From Lojkania enalia (taxonomy: Eukaryota; Ascomycota; Dothideomycetes; Pleosporales), in the NCBI GenBank assembly GCA_010094045.1, contig ML986620.1:9542-56227 (forward strand): DNA of 46,686 nucleotides, written 5' to 3'. How positions within the stretch are numbered: the stretch's first letter is position 1; the number at the start of each line of letters is the position of its first letter. Both the position numbers and the translations under genes were made by a program. This document shows positions 33,706-45,608 of the stretch, piece by piece. The notes under the pieces were generated by a model. It was not told the DNA's origin, searched no databases, and was given only the letters and a program-made list of their open reading frames with translations.

Positions 33706-35868
33706 ATGTCACTGCTGGGCCCGTCGCACGATCCGCGGCGGAGTCGTAGTCGTAGACGACGCTCTAATACAAGCGACGATGGATCGGAAGTCTCCAAAGT
33801 CCGTCGGATCGGTGTAAACCCAGGCGCAAGTCCCTCCCCGCGAAGCCCCGGTCCGGAATCGCTTTGTGCCCAATGTCAGGCACTGGACCTGAACGAAATC
33901 TTCGCCTCGCATAACCACATCTCTTCTTCCACGGGGCACTTTCTAGCATACCTGGAATGGTCTGCGACGACAGAGACAAGTTCAGTATGCGTTTTGTGCG
34001 CCTTTCTCGAAGCAATGCGGATACCGCTCCCAGATCGCGTTCCGGGCCGAATCGAAGCGCAAGAACACGGTTACCATTTGCGAGCATTTTCGGCTACGTC
34101 GTCATATCTCGAGTTCTTTGCGCGGTCGCCAAATCGTAAACTGCCGCTCTCTGGAGACATTATGTTGGGCGTTGTCCCCAACGGCCTATTCTCCGACAAA
34201 ACGAACCAAAGCCGTTACGCCAGTACATTCGGTGCTGTGGGTTATATACTTCCAGTAGCATTATCATCGACGGCTCCGTGGTTGACTGGTAGGCGAGTTG
34301 ACCCGCATCAAGTCAATTACCCTCTCGTACAGGAATGGCTACACTTCTGCAAGAAAAATCATGGGTGTAGGATGAGGTATTCACGCCCGGACAATCTCCA
34401 GATGATCGACTGCAAGACGATGCAGACCGTGACTGCACCGCCAAACTGCAATTACTTCGCTCTGAGCTATGTTTGGGGAAAGGCAAAGACTGCGCCTCCT
34501 CTATCGGAACCGTATTCAAGCCCGGAGCTCTTGAGAAATGCTGCGCCTGTCGTTCGAGATGCTATCCAAGTCGTGAAGAGTCTTGGGGGAAGGTATATAT
34601 GGGTTGATAAATACTGCATTCCCCAGAATGATCCGCATCTCAAGGGCGAGCAGTTGAGCAGAATGGACCTTATTTACGAGGGAGCTTATTGCACCATTGT
34701 CGCTGCGGCAGGTGAAAACGATCAACACGGGCTGCCCGGGATTAGTCGAAGGAGAGATCTGCAACCATCTATCAAGGTGAGGGATAATTATTTTGTTTCC
34801 ACGCTGCTGGATCCACAACAGGAGATCAGGAAGTCGGTGTGGATGACTCGAGCATGGACATATCAAGAAGCGCTCTGCTCGGCCCGACGTTTAATTTTCA
34901 CAGAACATCAAGTGTATTTCGAATGCAAGGTGATGCATAGCTGCGAGGCCGTCGATATTCCCTATACCCTCCTCCACTCACGCGATCGGAAAGCGCTACA
35001 GAGTTACGTAAGGCCCATGCTATTTCGAGATGAATGGCTTCAAGGTACCGACCGCTTCGGACCTATGTCCGCGTTCTGGAGTGTTGTGAAATACTACTCG
35101 GATAGGCGCATGACGTATGATAGTGATGCACTTAACGCGCTAGAGGGAATATTGAGAAGATTTCAAACAAGCCCTTCTTTTGTGTTCAATGTCCTAGGCA
35201 TCCCTCTCCATGCCGCCGATAAGGATGATAGGAAGTCTTTATTAGACCCAAAGTCTTTCATTAGCGGTCTATCATGGCATCATACGGGATCCCCTCGTCG
35301 TAGGGCAGAATTCCCAAGCTGGACGTGGGCCGGGTGGGAAGGCTCTATTGGGCTCCAGCGGACACCAGGAGCCTCGGGATACGAGACTACTATGAAGCTG
35401 TGGGTGAACACTAAGGAAGGAAATAGAGTGCCATGGGAAGAATTCTGGAATAATTTTTGGACAGTTAATGGGAGAGAGCGGTGCTTCAGGAACCTTGATT
35501 GTCTAGTAGTGGAAGCAAAGACTTTCAAAGTCCAACTCACTCGCCCACAAACCCACCACAGCGATTTCAATACACCGATAAAAGCACCAACCGTTGATAT
35601 GGTTAATCCATACACCGGATTCAGATACGCTTCTATATCTCTGCCTTTGGATCTGGTTGACAATCCTCGGGTGAAGAGTGACCTTTGGGATTGCATTGTT
35701 CTGGGGAAAAAGGCGAAGACAAGCGGGGTTGACGTTATGCTCATTCGCTGGAGTATCGACTCGGCAGAGAGGATATGGGCTGGGACGCTGTTCTCTCATA
35801 AGTACCTTCACGAGTCTATTGAAGGATACATTCCACCGCTGTTTCGAAGGCGAATAAATTTGCGGTAA
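33706..35868 (+). CDS. HET-domain (heterokaryon incompatibility) protein
   Basis: Predicted 720-aa single-exon protein. The ATG at 33706 was chosen because the frame opens two codons earlier at GTG. A basic, Ser-rich N-terminus (1-50) is followed by a Cys module common upstream of HET domains: CAQC (54-57) and CVLC (95-98). The HET domain spans about 250-390: FALSYVWG (~251-258), RYIWVDKYCIPQND (~296-309), QLSRMDLIYEGAYCTIVAAA and RAWTYQEAL (382-390), all hallmark blocks. Downstream, PSWTWAGWEG is also typical of these proteins. In studied fungi HET proteins trigger regulated cell death after non-self recognition, probably through TIR-like enzymatic folds. Most members, and this one, are uncharacterised. 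It lies about 1.1 kb from the transposon block at 37004, a common setting for this family. Confidence 0.93.
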   Translation: MSLLGPSHDPRRSRSRRRRSNTSDDGSEVSKVRRIGVNPGASPSPRSPGPESLCAQCQALDLNEIFASHNHISSSTGHFLAYLEWSATTETSSVCVLCAFLEAMRIPLPDRVPGRIEAQEHGYHLRAFSATSSYLEFFARSPNRKLPLSGDIMLGVVPNGLFSDKTNQSRYASTFGAVGYILPVALSSTAPWLTGRRVDPHQVNYPLVQEWLHFCKKNHGCRMRYSRPDNLQMIDCKTMQTVTAPPNCNYFALSYVWGKAKTAPPLSEPYSSPELLRNAAPVVRDAIQVVKSLGGRYIWVDKYCIPQNDPHLKGEQLSRMDLIYEGAYCTIVAAAGENDQHGLPGISRRRDLQPSIKVRDNYFVSTLLDPQQEIRKSVWMTRAWTYQEALCSARRLIFTEHQVYFECKVMHSCEAVDIPYTLLHSRDRKALQSYVRPMLFRDEWLQGTDRFGPMSAFWSVVKYYSDRRMTYDSDALNALEGILRRFQTSPSFVFNVLGIPLHAADKDDRKSLLDPKSFISGLSWHHTGSPRRRAEFPSWTWAGWEGSIGLQRTPGASGYETTMKLWVNTKEGNRVPWEEFWNNFWTVNGRERCFRNLDCLVVEAKTFKVQLTRPQTHHSDFNTPIKAPTVDMVNPYTGFRYASISLPLDLVDNPRVKSDLWDCIVLGKKAKTSGVDVMLIRWSIDSAERIWAGTLFSHKYLHESIEGYIPPLFRRRINLR

Positions 35869-37003
35869 CAACCGCTGATAAGGCGAAAAATGGTTATGCC
35901 GCTTGTAGGGAATGGTGGAGTCGCAGGGTGAGGCATTTGCAACTATATAAGCCATAATGATTAATGAGTTACTAGATTTTCAAAAGCTAACGGCCGGATT
36001 TAAGGGCTGCTACCTGCTTTACTTGTGTCCTCTGGCGTTCATGCTTCAAGCGAAATATCCGCATATATTTGAAGCAAATCACCAAACCGTTGTTTCTTGG
36101 GGATTCTCGTCGTATCCATGGTCATACGAAGGTACTGAGCCTGTACACCGTGTGCTTGTAGCTTCTCCATAGTCGCATCTTCGTTGCGAGTCTCTGCAAA
36201 TTTTTGCATTAGCTGAGAATCCTCTAGGCTTATTTCTCCGTGCGCCACTTAAAGAATTGACATTGAAAGGTAGTAGTTCTTGTCTCGGGTATGTAACCCT
36301 TTAACGGCAAGGATTAATGTCGACAGCATATCTCCCCGCTCTGTTGACAAAGTACGCATAGGGGGGGAATTGATGCTTTTCAGCCGGCTCAATGCCATTC
36401 ACGCTAGAACAACCAATGGATACGTAAAGTACATATCCCCAGCCTCCAAGTCCATAGCGTAGATAATATAATTTGATCAGAGTCTTAAAGGGTATCCTTA
36501 AGTGAGCCAACAACGTCTAGGGATCTTTGAGCAATCGGGCGATAGGAGTGGCTCCCTCATTAGAAATCGTAAGTTCGTATAGAGTAATTATCATATTGTA
36601 GTAGAGGACGGTTCGTAACAATTCGCCTAGATCGCTATTCACCGTGACAAGAATAGAATGCTGGCATAATGGAACAATCATGAAACAGCTACGCCGTTGG
36701 ATCACGAAGGTGAAAAAATACGAGCGATTAGTTAAAGCCTAGAATTTTTAGACATAGTGAAGCTTAATTGGTACGGGAAACACAATGTTCTGCGGCAGAA
36801 ATGAAGTTTAGACTACCACTATTCAGGTTTGTCTGTTCATCAACATCGTATACAATATACATTCAATAAAAAAAAATTGGGATAACTTACACTCCAGACC
36901 TTGGCAATGACCGAAGGCCTCGCGCTCATTGGGTCCCCAAACCCGTCTAGGACTAGTGACGGACGAAACTCTTACGACTTTACTGCTTGGTGTCTCTATC
37001 ACT
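35869..37003. other. Intergenic between the HET gene and the Copia relic
   Basis: Contains a coding-like fragment at 36039-36248 (listed separately) and otherwise only frames of 60-76 codons without family content. It ends at the TG start of the Copia LTR at 37004. No target duplication partner could be found for that LTR because the other end of the Copia element is missing. Confidence 0.4.
36039..36248 (-). pseudogene. Possible C-terminal fragment of an unrecognised protein
   Basis: A 69-codon frame on the minus strand, opening at GTG, ends LRMTMDTTRIPKKQ followed by RFGDLLQIYADISLEA. It is strongly helical and amphipathic, with residue use like a real protein C-terminus. There is no ATG-led start or upstream exon that I could join with confidence. 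I do not recognise the family. It may be a decayed gene tail next to the repeat block. Confidence 0.25.
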
Positions 37004-37207
37004 TGTGGTGAGAGGCGAATCTTGTCTCAGGGAGGGAGATGAGGAGCTGAACTGGTTGATTGAAGATGGCCAGCGTGCCATATTTATGTACATGAAAAAG
37101 GGGTATATCAGCTGATATCCAGCGTGATATCCGGCGTGATATCGACCGTGATATCGTACGTCGATATTTGATACAGCTCGGCAGACTAGCCAAAAATCCC
37201 CATGACA
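37004..37207 (-). repeat. 3' LTR of the Copia relic (204 bp)
   Basis: On the plus strand it begins TGTGGTGAGAGGCGAATC and ends CCCCATGACA. It aligns with the solo LTRs at 29677-29831 and 30651-30813. It is longer because of extra tandem 12-bp units containing CGTGATATC at about 37121-37160. The shared perfect palindrome ATATCAGCTGATAT is at 37105-37118. Confidence 0.88.
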
Positions 37208-37401
37208 CACCCCCCGAGCTTTGACTGCGAAGGAGAAGCTGCGTCGAAAAAATGAAGGTAGATACTATACTAAAAAAGGTAAATTGTATAGAGTAACTGG
37301 TGGTAGAGCTAAGTGCGCTTGCAGAAATATCAATTTGATGTGATATAGGGTGAGTTATAATCAATTTTGATCACCCCCTAAGATTCTTGTTAATAATCGA
37401 T

Positions 37402-39590
37402 TTATTTGGCTGATAGAAGTTCCTGAGATTCGATTCTGGCTGAAATATCTTCCATTTTCAGTTGCTTGATAAACCTTTGGTGTTGTTGCGGCTGCAGAAC
37501 TTTTGTAAGGCCGTCGGCTGGCATCAGATTCGTCGGTTGCCAACTGATTGTAAGTCTCTGCTCTGCTACTTCTTGACGTAGCCAGTGCTGGTGTATATCC
37601 ACATGGCGAAGTTTGGTATTAAGTGTTACGGCTAAGTTATTCACAGTTAGCCCCTTGGCAGGTCCAGGGATATATATGTAGCATGTCTCGCATTTCTAGT
37701 CAATAGACGCAGTTTTTCAACCCTCATCAGAGCTAGCCAGCTCTGACATTAAGGCGCTCAGATGGCTTATTTACGATATCCACTGTTTGTTGATTATCGC
37801 AAAGTAGCACTGGTTGCGCGTCAATATGGAAGCGCAGCAAGGCAAAGGCCTTCTGCTACCACTCCATTTCTGATCCGGCGACTGATAGTGCCAATAATTC
37901 TGCTTTAGTAGTCGATTTTGTAACCGTACGCTGAATTGAGGCTTTCTAATCGATCGGCATCCCAAAAAGTTGAAATATATAGCCGTAGGAACTTCGACGA
38001 GTATCAGGATCATCGCCGAAGGCTGCATCAGATGCGCTGTAGAATAGTAATTGCTCTGCGGGGTTGACATAATCAGTATCGCCACCCTGGCTGATAGTAG
38101 AGGTGTTTTGTATATCATCAGCTGTTGCTGTAATCGCTAAGTACTTCGTACTAATCAGATATCGCTATACCCGCAGGGCAGCGTCAATATGGTATTTCCC
38201 AGGGTTCTACAGGTGTCGCGATAATATTAAGTGCGCTCGTACGACGTCAGGTCGTGTAAAGACTGCAATCTAGGCTATACAGCCAATTAGCTGTTGGTAG
38301 TAGGATATCCTATCAGAGGATTCCTCAGTAGTGGCTGGCAGCACATTCTCGTGTAGAGGCGTCCTCGGCGCCTTCTTATTAACCATAATATTAAATCGCG
38401 CTGCCACCTTGTCGATAAAATAAGTCCTGTAGTAGCTAGGTCTTGCGCTAATATATATCGCGTACGACTCGAACTCCTAGAAACTAATTTAGATCTCTGA
38501 GGGATCGAAGTTTATATTTGTTACTTAATTGCGATTTAAATTTCTGCTTAGCAGAGATATTTAATAGGTGAACTAGGATTACGATATCGTTAACGTAAAA
38601 AAAGACGATCAGCTTGTTGTTAGTGTATAAGTAAGATATTCCTAGTACTGTTTTAAGGCCTAATTGCCTTAGAGTTCTATCTAGCTTATAATACTAAAGT
38701 TTCGGAGCATCCTTAAGGCTGTATATAGCTTTTTGTAGTTGTAAATATTTCCTATACTTATATGCAAAACCTTCTAGTATATGGATATATATTAACCTGT
38801 CTAATCGACAGTTAAGAAACATATTAACGACATCGAACTGGTATATATCGAGTTTAAAATGAGTTGCAATTAATATTAGAAAGCGAAAGGTTCGTGCGGC
38901 TAGTATAGCAGCGTAGGTATCTCCCTATTAAGATTGCAGATCACCGTATACAACTAATCTAGCCTTGAATTTGTATAGGAAACCGTCCTCATCAAATTTA
39001 TATACGAATACCCATATAACTGGGAGAATTTCAGCAGTATTTTAGAGGATTCTTACCTTCTACCAAGTATCTATATCCTCCTACTTCTATAACTCAGCGC
39101 GACAGGCCTTATAGAAGCTAGCACTAAAAGGGTAATTCTTCAGATCCTTATAGTACTTCGGTTCTAGCGGAAGCTGATTATAATGATATTTTCTGATAGT
39201 ACGAGTTTCCTTTATATAATTTGCTAGTATCAGCTCGCTATTAGATAGTACTATAAAGGTTATAAAGTATAACTAAAGCGGCCTGCGGCTGTATAAAAAT
39301 CTACCTTCCTAGATTATATTATTCCTAGATATTTAGCTGCTAATTTCTTCCCTTTATAGGGTATTATTTATTCTTCTTAAGGGTATAGAAGTATAAGTAG
39401 GCGATAGTTACTATCCTTATAGCAAATTATTACTAAACGTAGTATCTTTATTATCTACTAATAGTATTATAAGGGTATTCTAATTCTTTAGTACTAGTAC
39501 TAGTATTAATTCTAGTATTAGAAGTCTCTAATTACTAGTAATATCGTCGATTTATTCTTTAAAAATAATATTCTTCTAATATATAGTATA
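37402..39590 (-). pseudogene. Copia pol relic: reverse transcriptase and RNase H
   Basis: Minus-strand blocks in the correct order with several stops: FKLDIYQFDVVNMFLN (~38850), a KAIYSLKDAPKL segment (~38720), FFYVNDIVILVH at the polymerase site (~38570-38600; the usual second Asp of the catalytic pair is Asn, as RIP would cause), LNQFLGV-like remnant, AELLALSVAG (~37900) and CDNQQTVDIVN (~37780). The end is intact: HVDIHQHWLRQEV and LMPADGLTKVLQ, ending in TAA at 37402-37404. This C-terminal RNase H tail is diagnostic of Copia pol. It is nonfunctional. Confidence 0.85.
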
Positions 39591-39594
39591 AGCG

Positions 39595-39897
39595 TATTAC
39601 AGACGCTTACGCGCAGTTGGTTAATCGCACTTTAGGTAGTCAACTCTATTACTATATACTATATATAAATATTAAGACGTTGCGTAAAGAATAGAGATAT
39701 CTACATTATATAGGTTTTTATAGGAGCTAGGTCTGTGCTGCTGCACGGGCTAGCTAGGTCGGTAAAACCTTCCTCTATCGCGGTTAAGACAAGTCGGTTA
39801 TATTCTAGCTAGTAGCTGATAGCTGTCGCTGGCAGCTAGTTCAGGTATTATAGTAAGGGTAGTGTAGGTGTAGAGGTGTCGCGGTATTACCGTGATA
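39595..39897 (-). repeat. Left (3') LTR of the Gypsy element
   Basis: 303 bp with short inverted ends, TATTACAG on the left and CCGTGATA on the right; these are TG..CA ends altered by transitions. It aligns end to end with 45306-45608 and 46365-46667, differing mostly by C/T and G/A. It is preceded by the target duplication AAGCG. Confidence 0.9.
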
Positions 39898-40329
39898 GTA
39901 CCCCCCTCTTAGTTATGAGCTCCTGCGAGTTAGGTCTTCGTGTTATATTTAGGTTATTTATAATTAAGTAGTAGTTATTAATACTAGTGTTAGTTAAGGT
40001 CGCATGTATATTAGTACGACTAGTAGTTAATAGTAGTATAGGGATCAGGTTAGGTCGCAGGTATATTAGCGCGACCGGTTGTTATCGTATAGTAGTACTA
40101 TACTAGGGATCGGGTCGGTTCAGTTTATGTAGCAGTACTATGCTAGGGATCGGTAGTAGTATTATTACTAGTATTATATTAGTATAGTATCGTTGCAGGC
40201 GTCTAGGAACATACTTAGATTAGACCCTAGCGCCTAATTAAGGATCTAGACGTAATGTTGTATTCGGGTCTTATTTATTTAGGTTTCTAGCGTAGTAATC
40301 TTCTACGGCAGTTGTCTTAGTAAAGTTAC

Positions 40330-43300
40330 TAGCCGGGTACTATTCTAGGTCGTGATAGCTAGTCTACTTAACTAGGTATTTATGCCGGCGTCTCTGTCGG
40401 TTGTAGCGGAGATCTTCTATTCGCTCGACGAGGTATTCCAGTTCTCTATTAATCTTAATAGGTTTAGAGTTGTATACTTATTGACTAGACAAGTAGTTAG
40501 ACGACTTGGGTGCTGGCCGTAATAGCGATACATAGAATATAGGATGTATTTTAGCCGATTTAGGTAGCTTTAGTCTATAAGCGTGCGAGGACACCTTTAC
40601 GATGACCTTATAGGGGCTTATATTCTTCTAGTTAAGCTTTTTTAACGGTCTTCGTGTGCGTATATTTCTAGCGTCTAGCTAGACTAGATTACTAACCTAG
40701 TAGTTAGGGGCTAGTACGCGCTTGCGGTTAGCGTACTTTTATTAGAGCGCTTGTACCTAGGTGAGTTCTTCTCTAATATACTCTATAATATCCTTCATCT
40801 TATCAACTAGTCTATTAGCTTTCTAGGCTATTAGGGACTATTTTAGCGGTTAATAGATCCCTGTAGGCGGCTCGAAGCCCATTTAAGGGTGCTAGCTAAA
40901 GTAGGCCAGAAATAGGGAGACTTTTATTAATTTGGACACTGTGTTATTTGCTTTAAACTACGCTGTTAGCAGCTATTTAACCCAGTTATCTTATTTATAG
41001 CTGGTATAGGCTTAGAGAACTTGTTCTATTACTGCGTTAGCATTCTCTATCTAGCTATTAGTCTTTAGGTAGAAGCTGGTTAACATACGCGTGTTAATTT
41101 ATAGCTGTCTATAGAACTCTTAGTAGAAGGTAGAGATAAACTATATCCTACAGTCAGACGTAATAGTACGTAGCAGTCTATAGTAAACCTATATATAGCG
41201 ACAGAACAGTTAGATAATATTAGGAGCTTCGATTCTTGCATATAGTATTAGGTATCTATACTTGCTAAGCCTATTAACTACTACTATAATATTCGTACAA
41301 CCTTCTAATTCTAGTAGATTAGTTATAAAGTCTATAGAAATATCTTAAAACCTTCGTTCAGGTATAGGCAACGGTTTTAATAATCTATAGTACTTCTCTC
41401 TAGAAGCCTTACTTCTTCAGCATATATAATAACAGTCTATATATCGTTGTACCAAGTTAAATATCTTTAACTAATAGTACTCGCGCTGGAGTAGTTCTAA
41501 GGTCTTTCCTCAACTAGGGTGTCCGCCGGATAGTAAGTTGTAGATGGTTTACAGCAGCTTGAGCTTTAGCTTATTGTAGTCTAGTACTACAAGTCGATCT
41601 TAGTAGTATAGTCGGTTGTTACGCTCTTTATAGTTAGCTAGAGTTAGGAGCTTAGATCGACGGGCTTCTTTTCTTAGTAGTTTTAGGGTATCTTAGATTA
41701 GATTATCGTTCGGGTATTCTTTATCGATAATATTTATAATCGATCGGCCTACTTCTATCTATTAGAATAGTTTAGGGCGAAGTAATATCTGTTTATAACC
41801 TCTACAGGCCTCTTCTTATATAGGCTCATCCTGTGACCTTCGAGTTAAGGTATTAGGCTTCTCTCCAAGTTTTCCGGGTCGGTACGTAATACTGAAGTTG
41901 AATCTTAACAGGTATTCTAACTAATAGGCCTATTAGTAGCTTAGCTACTTCATTGTTGCGAAGTATTATAGGTTCTTATAATTACTTAGTACTTCTATAG
42001 GAAATGCTGCGCCTTCTAATTCGGGCCTCTATTACTTAAAATATCGGATAATCGCGAGCAGTTCCTTATTATATATTTTATAGTTACCTTTAGCAGGGTT
42101 TATACGCTTAGAGAAGTAGGTAATAGGTTTTAGTTTACCGTCAGCGCCTCTCTAGGATAGCACGCTGGCTGTTATAAAATTAGACGCGTTAGCTTCTACT
42201 ACTATTAGCAGCTTAGAGTTAAAGTATTGGAGAATTGGTATAGAGATAAAAGTATCCTTTAGGTGGTCGAAGGAATATTAATAGCTATTATTCCAGTCGA
42301 ATCGAGTATTCTTCTTAGTTAGGGCTATTAAGGGGGAGACTTTCTATAAGAAGTTGCTGATAAATCGTTGGTAGAAGTTCACGAAGCCTATAAAGGCTTA
42401 AACATTTTTTATATTCTTAGAGTATTTCTAGTTAATAATTATCTCTACCTTCTTTAGGTCTATACGGATCCCTTCTATAGTAATTATATACCCTAGGTAG
42501 GTTACTTCTAACTAGTAGAACTTGTATTTGTCTATATTAAGCTGTAGACTATTTGTTCTTAAAGCTTTAAGAACTAGCTAGATATACTGCTTATGATCCT
42601 TTAGATTCTTACTAAATATTAGGATATCGTCGATATAGGTAGTATAGAATACATCGAGGTATAGTCTTAGTATATTATTTACGAAGTGCTGGAACGTGCT
42701 TAGAGCGTTAGCTAGGCTAAAGGGTATTACTAGGTATTTAAACAGCCCGTAGCGTGTATAAAAGGTAGTCTTCTATTCGTCTCTCTTAGCAATCCTTAGC
42801 TTATTAAACGCAGCAATAATATTAAGTTTTATATAGTACTTAGCCTTACTAAGTTAGGTTAATGTTTCTTAGATTAGTAGAATCGGGTATTAGTTCTTGA
42901 TAGTAACAGTGTTTAGGGCTCTATAGTCTATATAGAATCGGAGACTACCTTTAAGTTTCTTTATAAAGATTATAAGTATAGCTACTAGTAACGAGCTTAC
43001 TCTAATAAATCTCTTAGACAAGTTCTTGTTAAGGTATTTCCTTAGTACCTTTAACTCGTTCTAGGACATCCTATAGAGTAGACCGAAGCTGGCTTACTTA
43101 CTGTTCTCTAGTTTAATCTTATAATTATACGGTCGTCGTTTAGGCAGCTTATCTACATTCTTATATAAGAAGATAGATAATAGGTTATAGTATTCTTTAG
43201 GCACTTTAGTAATAGGGTTAGTATATACCTTTAGGGCTAGAGCCTTATTAATATCAGCTATTAACACAGCGAAGATTTTATAGTTAGATTGCTAGAAGAG

Positions 43301-45290
43301 TTAGACTAGTAGTACAGCGCTTATATAGTATATATCTAGCTATAGTACGGACTTTAGGTATTTAGGTTTAGATAGGTCCTTTTAGCTATAATCTTTATCT
43401 GAGGTTAGGTCGGTTTTAATTTTAGATTCTTTTAACTAGCGTAGTATTTTAGGCAGCTAGTAATTATATCGGGTATAGTTTAATAGGTAGAGCTTTAAGC
43501 AGTACTATTTAGGCTTTAGGCTATATAGGAGTTGTAAATTAGTTGCTTTAGAATCTCCTTTTATATTAGGTTCGGGTAGTTTACAGTCTTTAATAACTAT
43601 TTAAGCAGCCTATTAGTAGACGGTAATACTAGCAGGTTGTAAGCATCAAGTCAGACATCGGTTGGCGGTAAAGACCAGCTGTTTGTTCTCGTAGTCTAGG
43701 TTTATATAATACTTATATATCTATAGCTGTCCTAGAATTAACTAGTATTTTTCTAGTATAGTTATATAGAGATATACTATCTCTAAATAGTTTAGATGTT
43801 AGAGGGTTAGGATAACTAAATAGGAGATAGTCCCCTTATAGAGGACTTCTCTATTAAAGCTGGTTGGGTATAGGTTATATGGAAGTTATATCTTTCGGAG
43901 TTTCAGGGTACGTATAAGGTCTCTATAGATATAGCTATAACTAGTAGCCCTAGTGTTAATAAGAACATTAATATCTTGTTAGACTAGGTCTTAACGGATT
44001 AAGAAAGGAGCTAGGATCTGGTAGTCCTATAACTATTTCTATAGGGGCTGGTTCTATAGATATATAGAGATTCGGTGTAGGCGCAGTCCTGGGAGGCGAC
44101 TTACTTCTAGAATAGACCTTTTAGCAACGTTCTAATTAGCGAAACTAGCTGCGTTCGGGAGTAAGAATAATAGCCTTATTTATAAGATAACGAGCGTATT
44201 AAGGATTGGTCGGAGGATCGGTCGGAGGATCAAGAGTGGGACCTACAGGGTATAGTAGGGCTCTAAGACCCTTAACAGATTAATAGTAGAGGGGCGCTGT
44301 ATTCTAGCGAAATATGTCTCTTACTGCTATACTTATAACAGCGTCCTTTACAGCGGCGCCTTTCTTATTTGTTAGAGCCTATAGGCGTGTAGCTAGAAGT
44401 ATCGAGTTCTATAGCGTTCGGGTTCTTCTAGTAAACAGTATAATGCTTCAGTTGTTTACGGTAGTTGCTGGACAGGTAATATAGGTTAGTATTATATAGG
44501 GAAATCAGGTTGGCGTAGTTATTTAGGGTGCTAGGTATTGTAACACTAATTATAGCACGGCGGAGCTTATTAGAGAGAGAACGTTAGAGATATACGATTT
44601 GTCCAGTCTTATTCAGTTTAGTGTCTGCAATCAGGCGTCGGAATTTAGTAAAGTAAGTAGGGAACCTGCTTCGGCCTTACTTTAAGGTCTCTAGCTTGCT
44701 CTATACTGTAGTCTCCTTGTTCCGGTCGCTATAGGTAGATTCTAAGAAGGCGACTAAGCTGTCTATAGAGTTGATACCCTTATCTATTAATAGGTTAACT
44801 AATATTACTAGGTCTCGTTCTAGGCGGGAATAGGTATATAGAAGGCGGGTATGTTCGGTTAGGTATTAGTTAGCGTTTCCTTCTAGTTTATAGTAAAGCT
44901 TTCTAATAAAGTGTGAAAGCTTTAAGTATTTACTAGAGAATATTAGAGGGTTAGGTAAGTAGTTAGAATAGAAATATAGGTTATATATAGTTTTAGACGG
45001 ATTAGAGGTTAATGCAGGTATTTATTTAGAAGCTAGGGTTGCAGGCTGAGTTAGGCTAAGGGCGGGTAATAGTTCTATTACTGTTGATATGCTAGTAGCT
45101 AGTAGAGGGGTAGCTATTTAGCGGCTACTGAATTCCCTTTATATTACTTTAAGGTCTAACTTATAGCGGTTCTCCTGGGTTACTAAGGCCTCTGCTAGCA
45201 TCTCGTTCTTCTACTGTAAAAGGTCCAGCTTGCCCTAGATCTCTTTAAGTATACTAACAAGCGCGTTCTCGTCTATAATATATAATAGTA
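40330..45290 (-). pseudogene. Gypsy gag-pol relic
   Basis: Minus-strand remains in order. Gag: YKLEGNANQYLTE-like and INSIDSLVAFLESTYSD blocks (~44900-44740), then a damaged zinc knuckle near 44350 (GRCYKYSSKRHIS, with Cys changed to Tyr). Protease: LINTRATSY (~43970), whose usual catalytic Asp is Asn. Reverse transcriptase: TYIDDILIFSKNLKDHKQYI (~42640-42580) with the YxDD site kept. RNase [21 protein letters not shown] (~42140-42080). Integrase: a LLSGGHPS segment, CRRSKASREKYY and PIPERRF (~41540-41350). Chromodomain: VERIEDLRYNRQRRRHKYLV (~40440-40380), near the end of pol. Many in-frame stops are present. Confidence 0.88.
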
Positions 45291-45305
45291 GATGACGTAA
45301 TATAA

Positions 45306-45608
45306 TATTATAGACGCTTACGCGTAGTTAGTTAATCGTACTTTAGGTAGTTAACTCTATTACTACGTACTACGTGTGAATATTAAAACGTTATATAAAG
45401 AATAGAGATATCTATATTATACAGGTTTTTATAGGGGCTAGGTCTGTGCTGCTGCACGGGCTAGCCGGGTTAGCAAAACCTTCCTCTATCGCGGTTAAGA
45501 CAAGTCGGTTATATTCTAGCTAGCAGCTAATAGCTGTCGCTGGCAGCTAGTTTAGGTATTATAGTAAGGGTAGTGTAGGTGCAGAGGTGTCGCGGTATTA
45601 CTATAACA
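45306..45608 (-). repeat. Right (5') LTR of the Gypsy element
   Basis: 303-bp partner of 39595-39897. Plus-strand ends are TATTATAG and CTATAACA; the following bases AAGCG (45609-45613) are the target duplication. Confidence 0.9.

Larger units (their letters stand above)
37004..39594 (-). mobile_element. Ty1/Copia retrotransposon relic, 5'-truncated
   Basis: On the minus strand the end of pol is followed by a 3' UTR, a polypurine tract (GGGGGGTG next to 37208) and a 3' LTR (37004-37207). The high-coordinate side runs into the Gypsy insertion at 39595, and no Copia integrase, gag or 5' LTR was recognised beyond it. RIP-like changes increase away from the LTR: 37004-38400 is near-normal, while beyond ~38450 is AT-rich. 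Confidence 0.82.
39595..45608 (-). mobile_element. Complete Ty3/Gypsy retrotransposon (chromodomain type), RIP-degraded
   Basis: A 6,014-bp element with two 303-bp LTRs (39595-39897 and 45306-45608) and an exact 5-bp target duplication AAGCG at 39590-39594 and 45609-45613. Orientation is minus: the polypurine tract (AGAGGGGGG) lies beside the left LTR. Gag, protease, reverse transcriptase, RNase H, integrase and chromodomain follow in Ty3/Gypsy order from high to low coordinates. All domains carry stops and transitions typical of RIP, so the copy is dead. Confidence 0.92.

Noticed and set aside
37208..37373. Alternative Copia LTR start at TGATCAAAATTG (minus strand, 37373) after a TTAGGGGG purine run
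   Set aside because: The solo copies at 29677-29831 and 30651-30813 contain only the 37004-37207 part, and the former has exact target duplications, fixing the LTR end at 37207.
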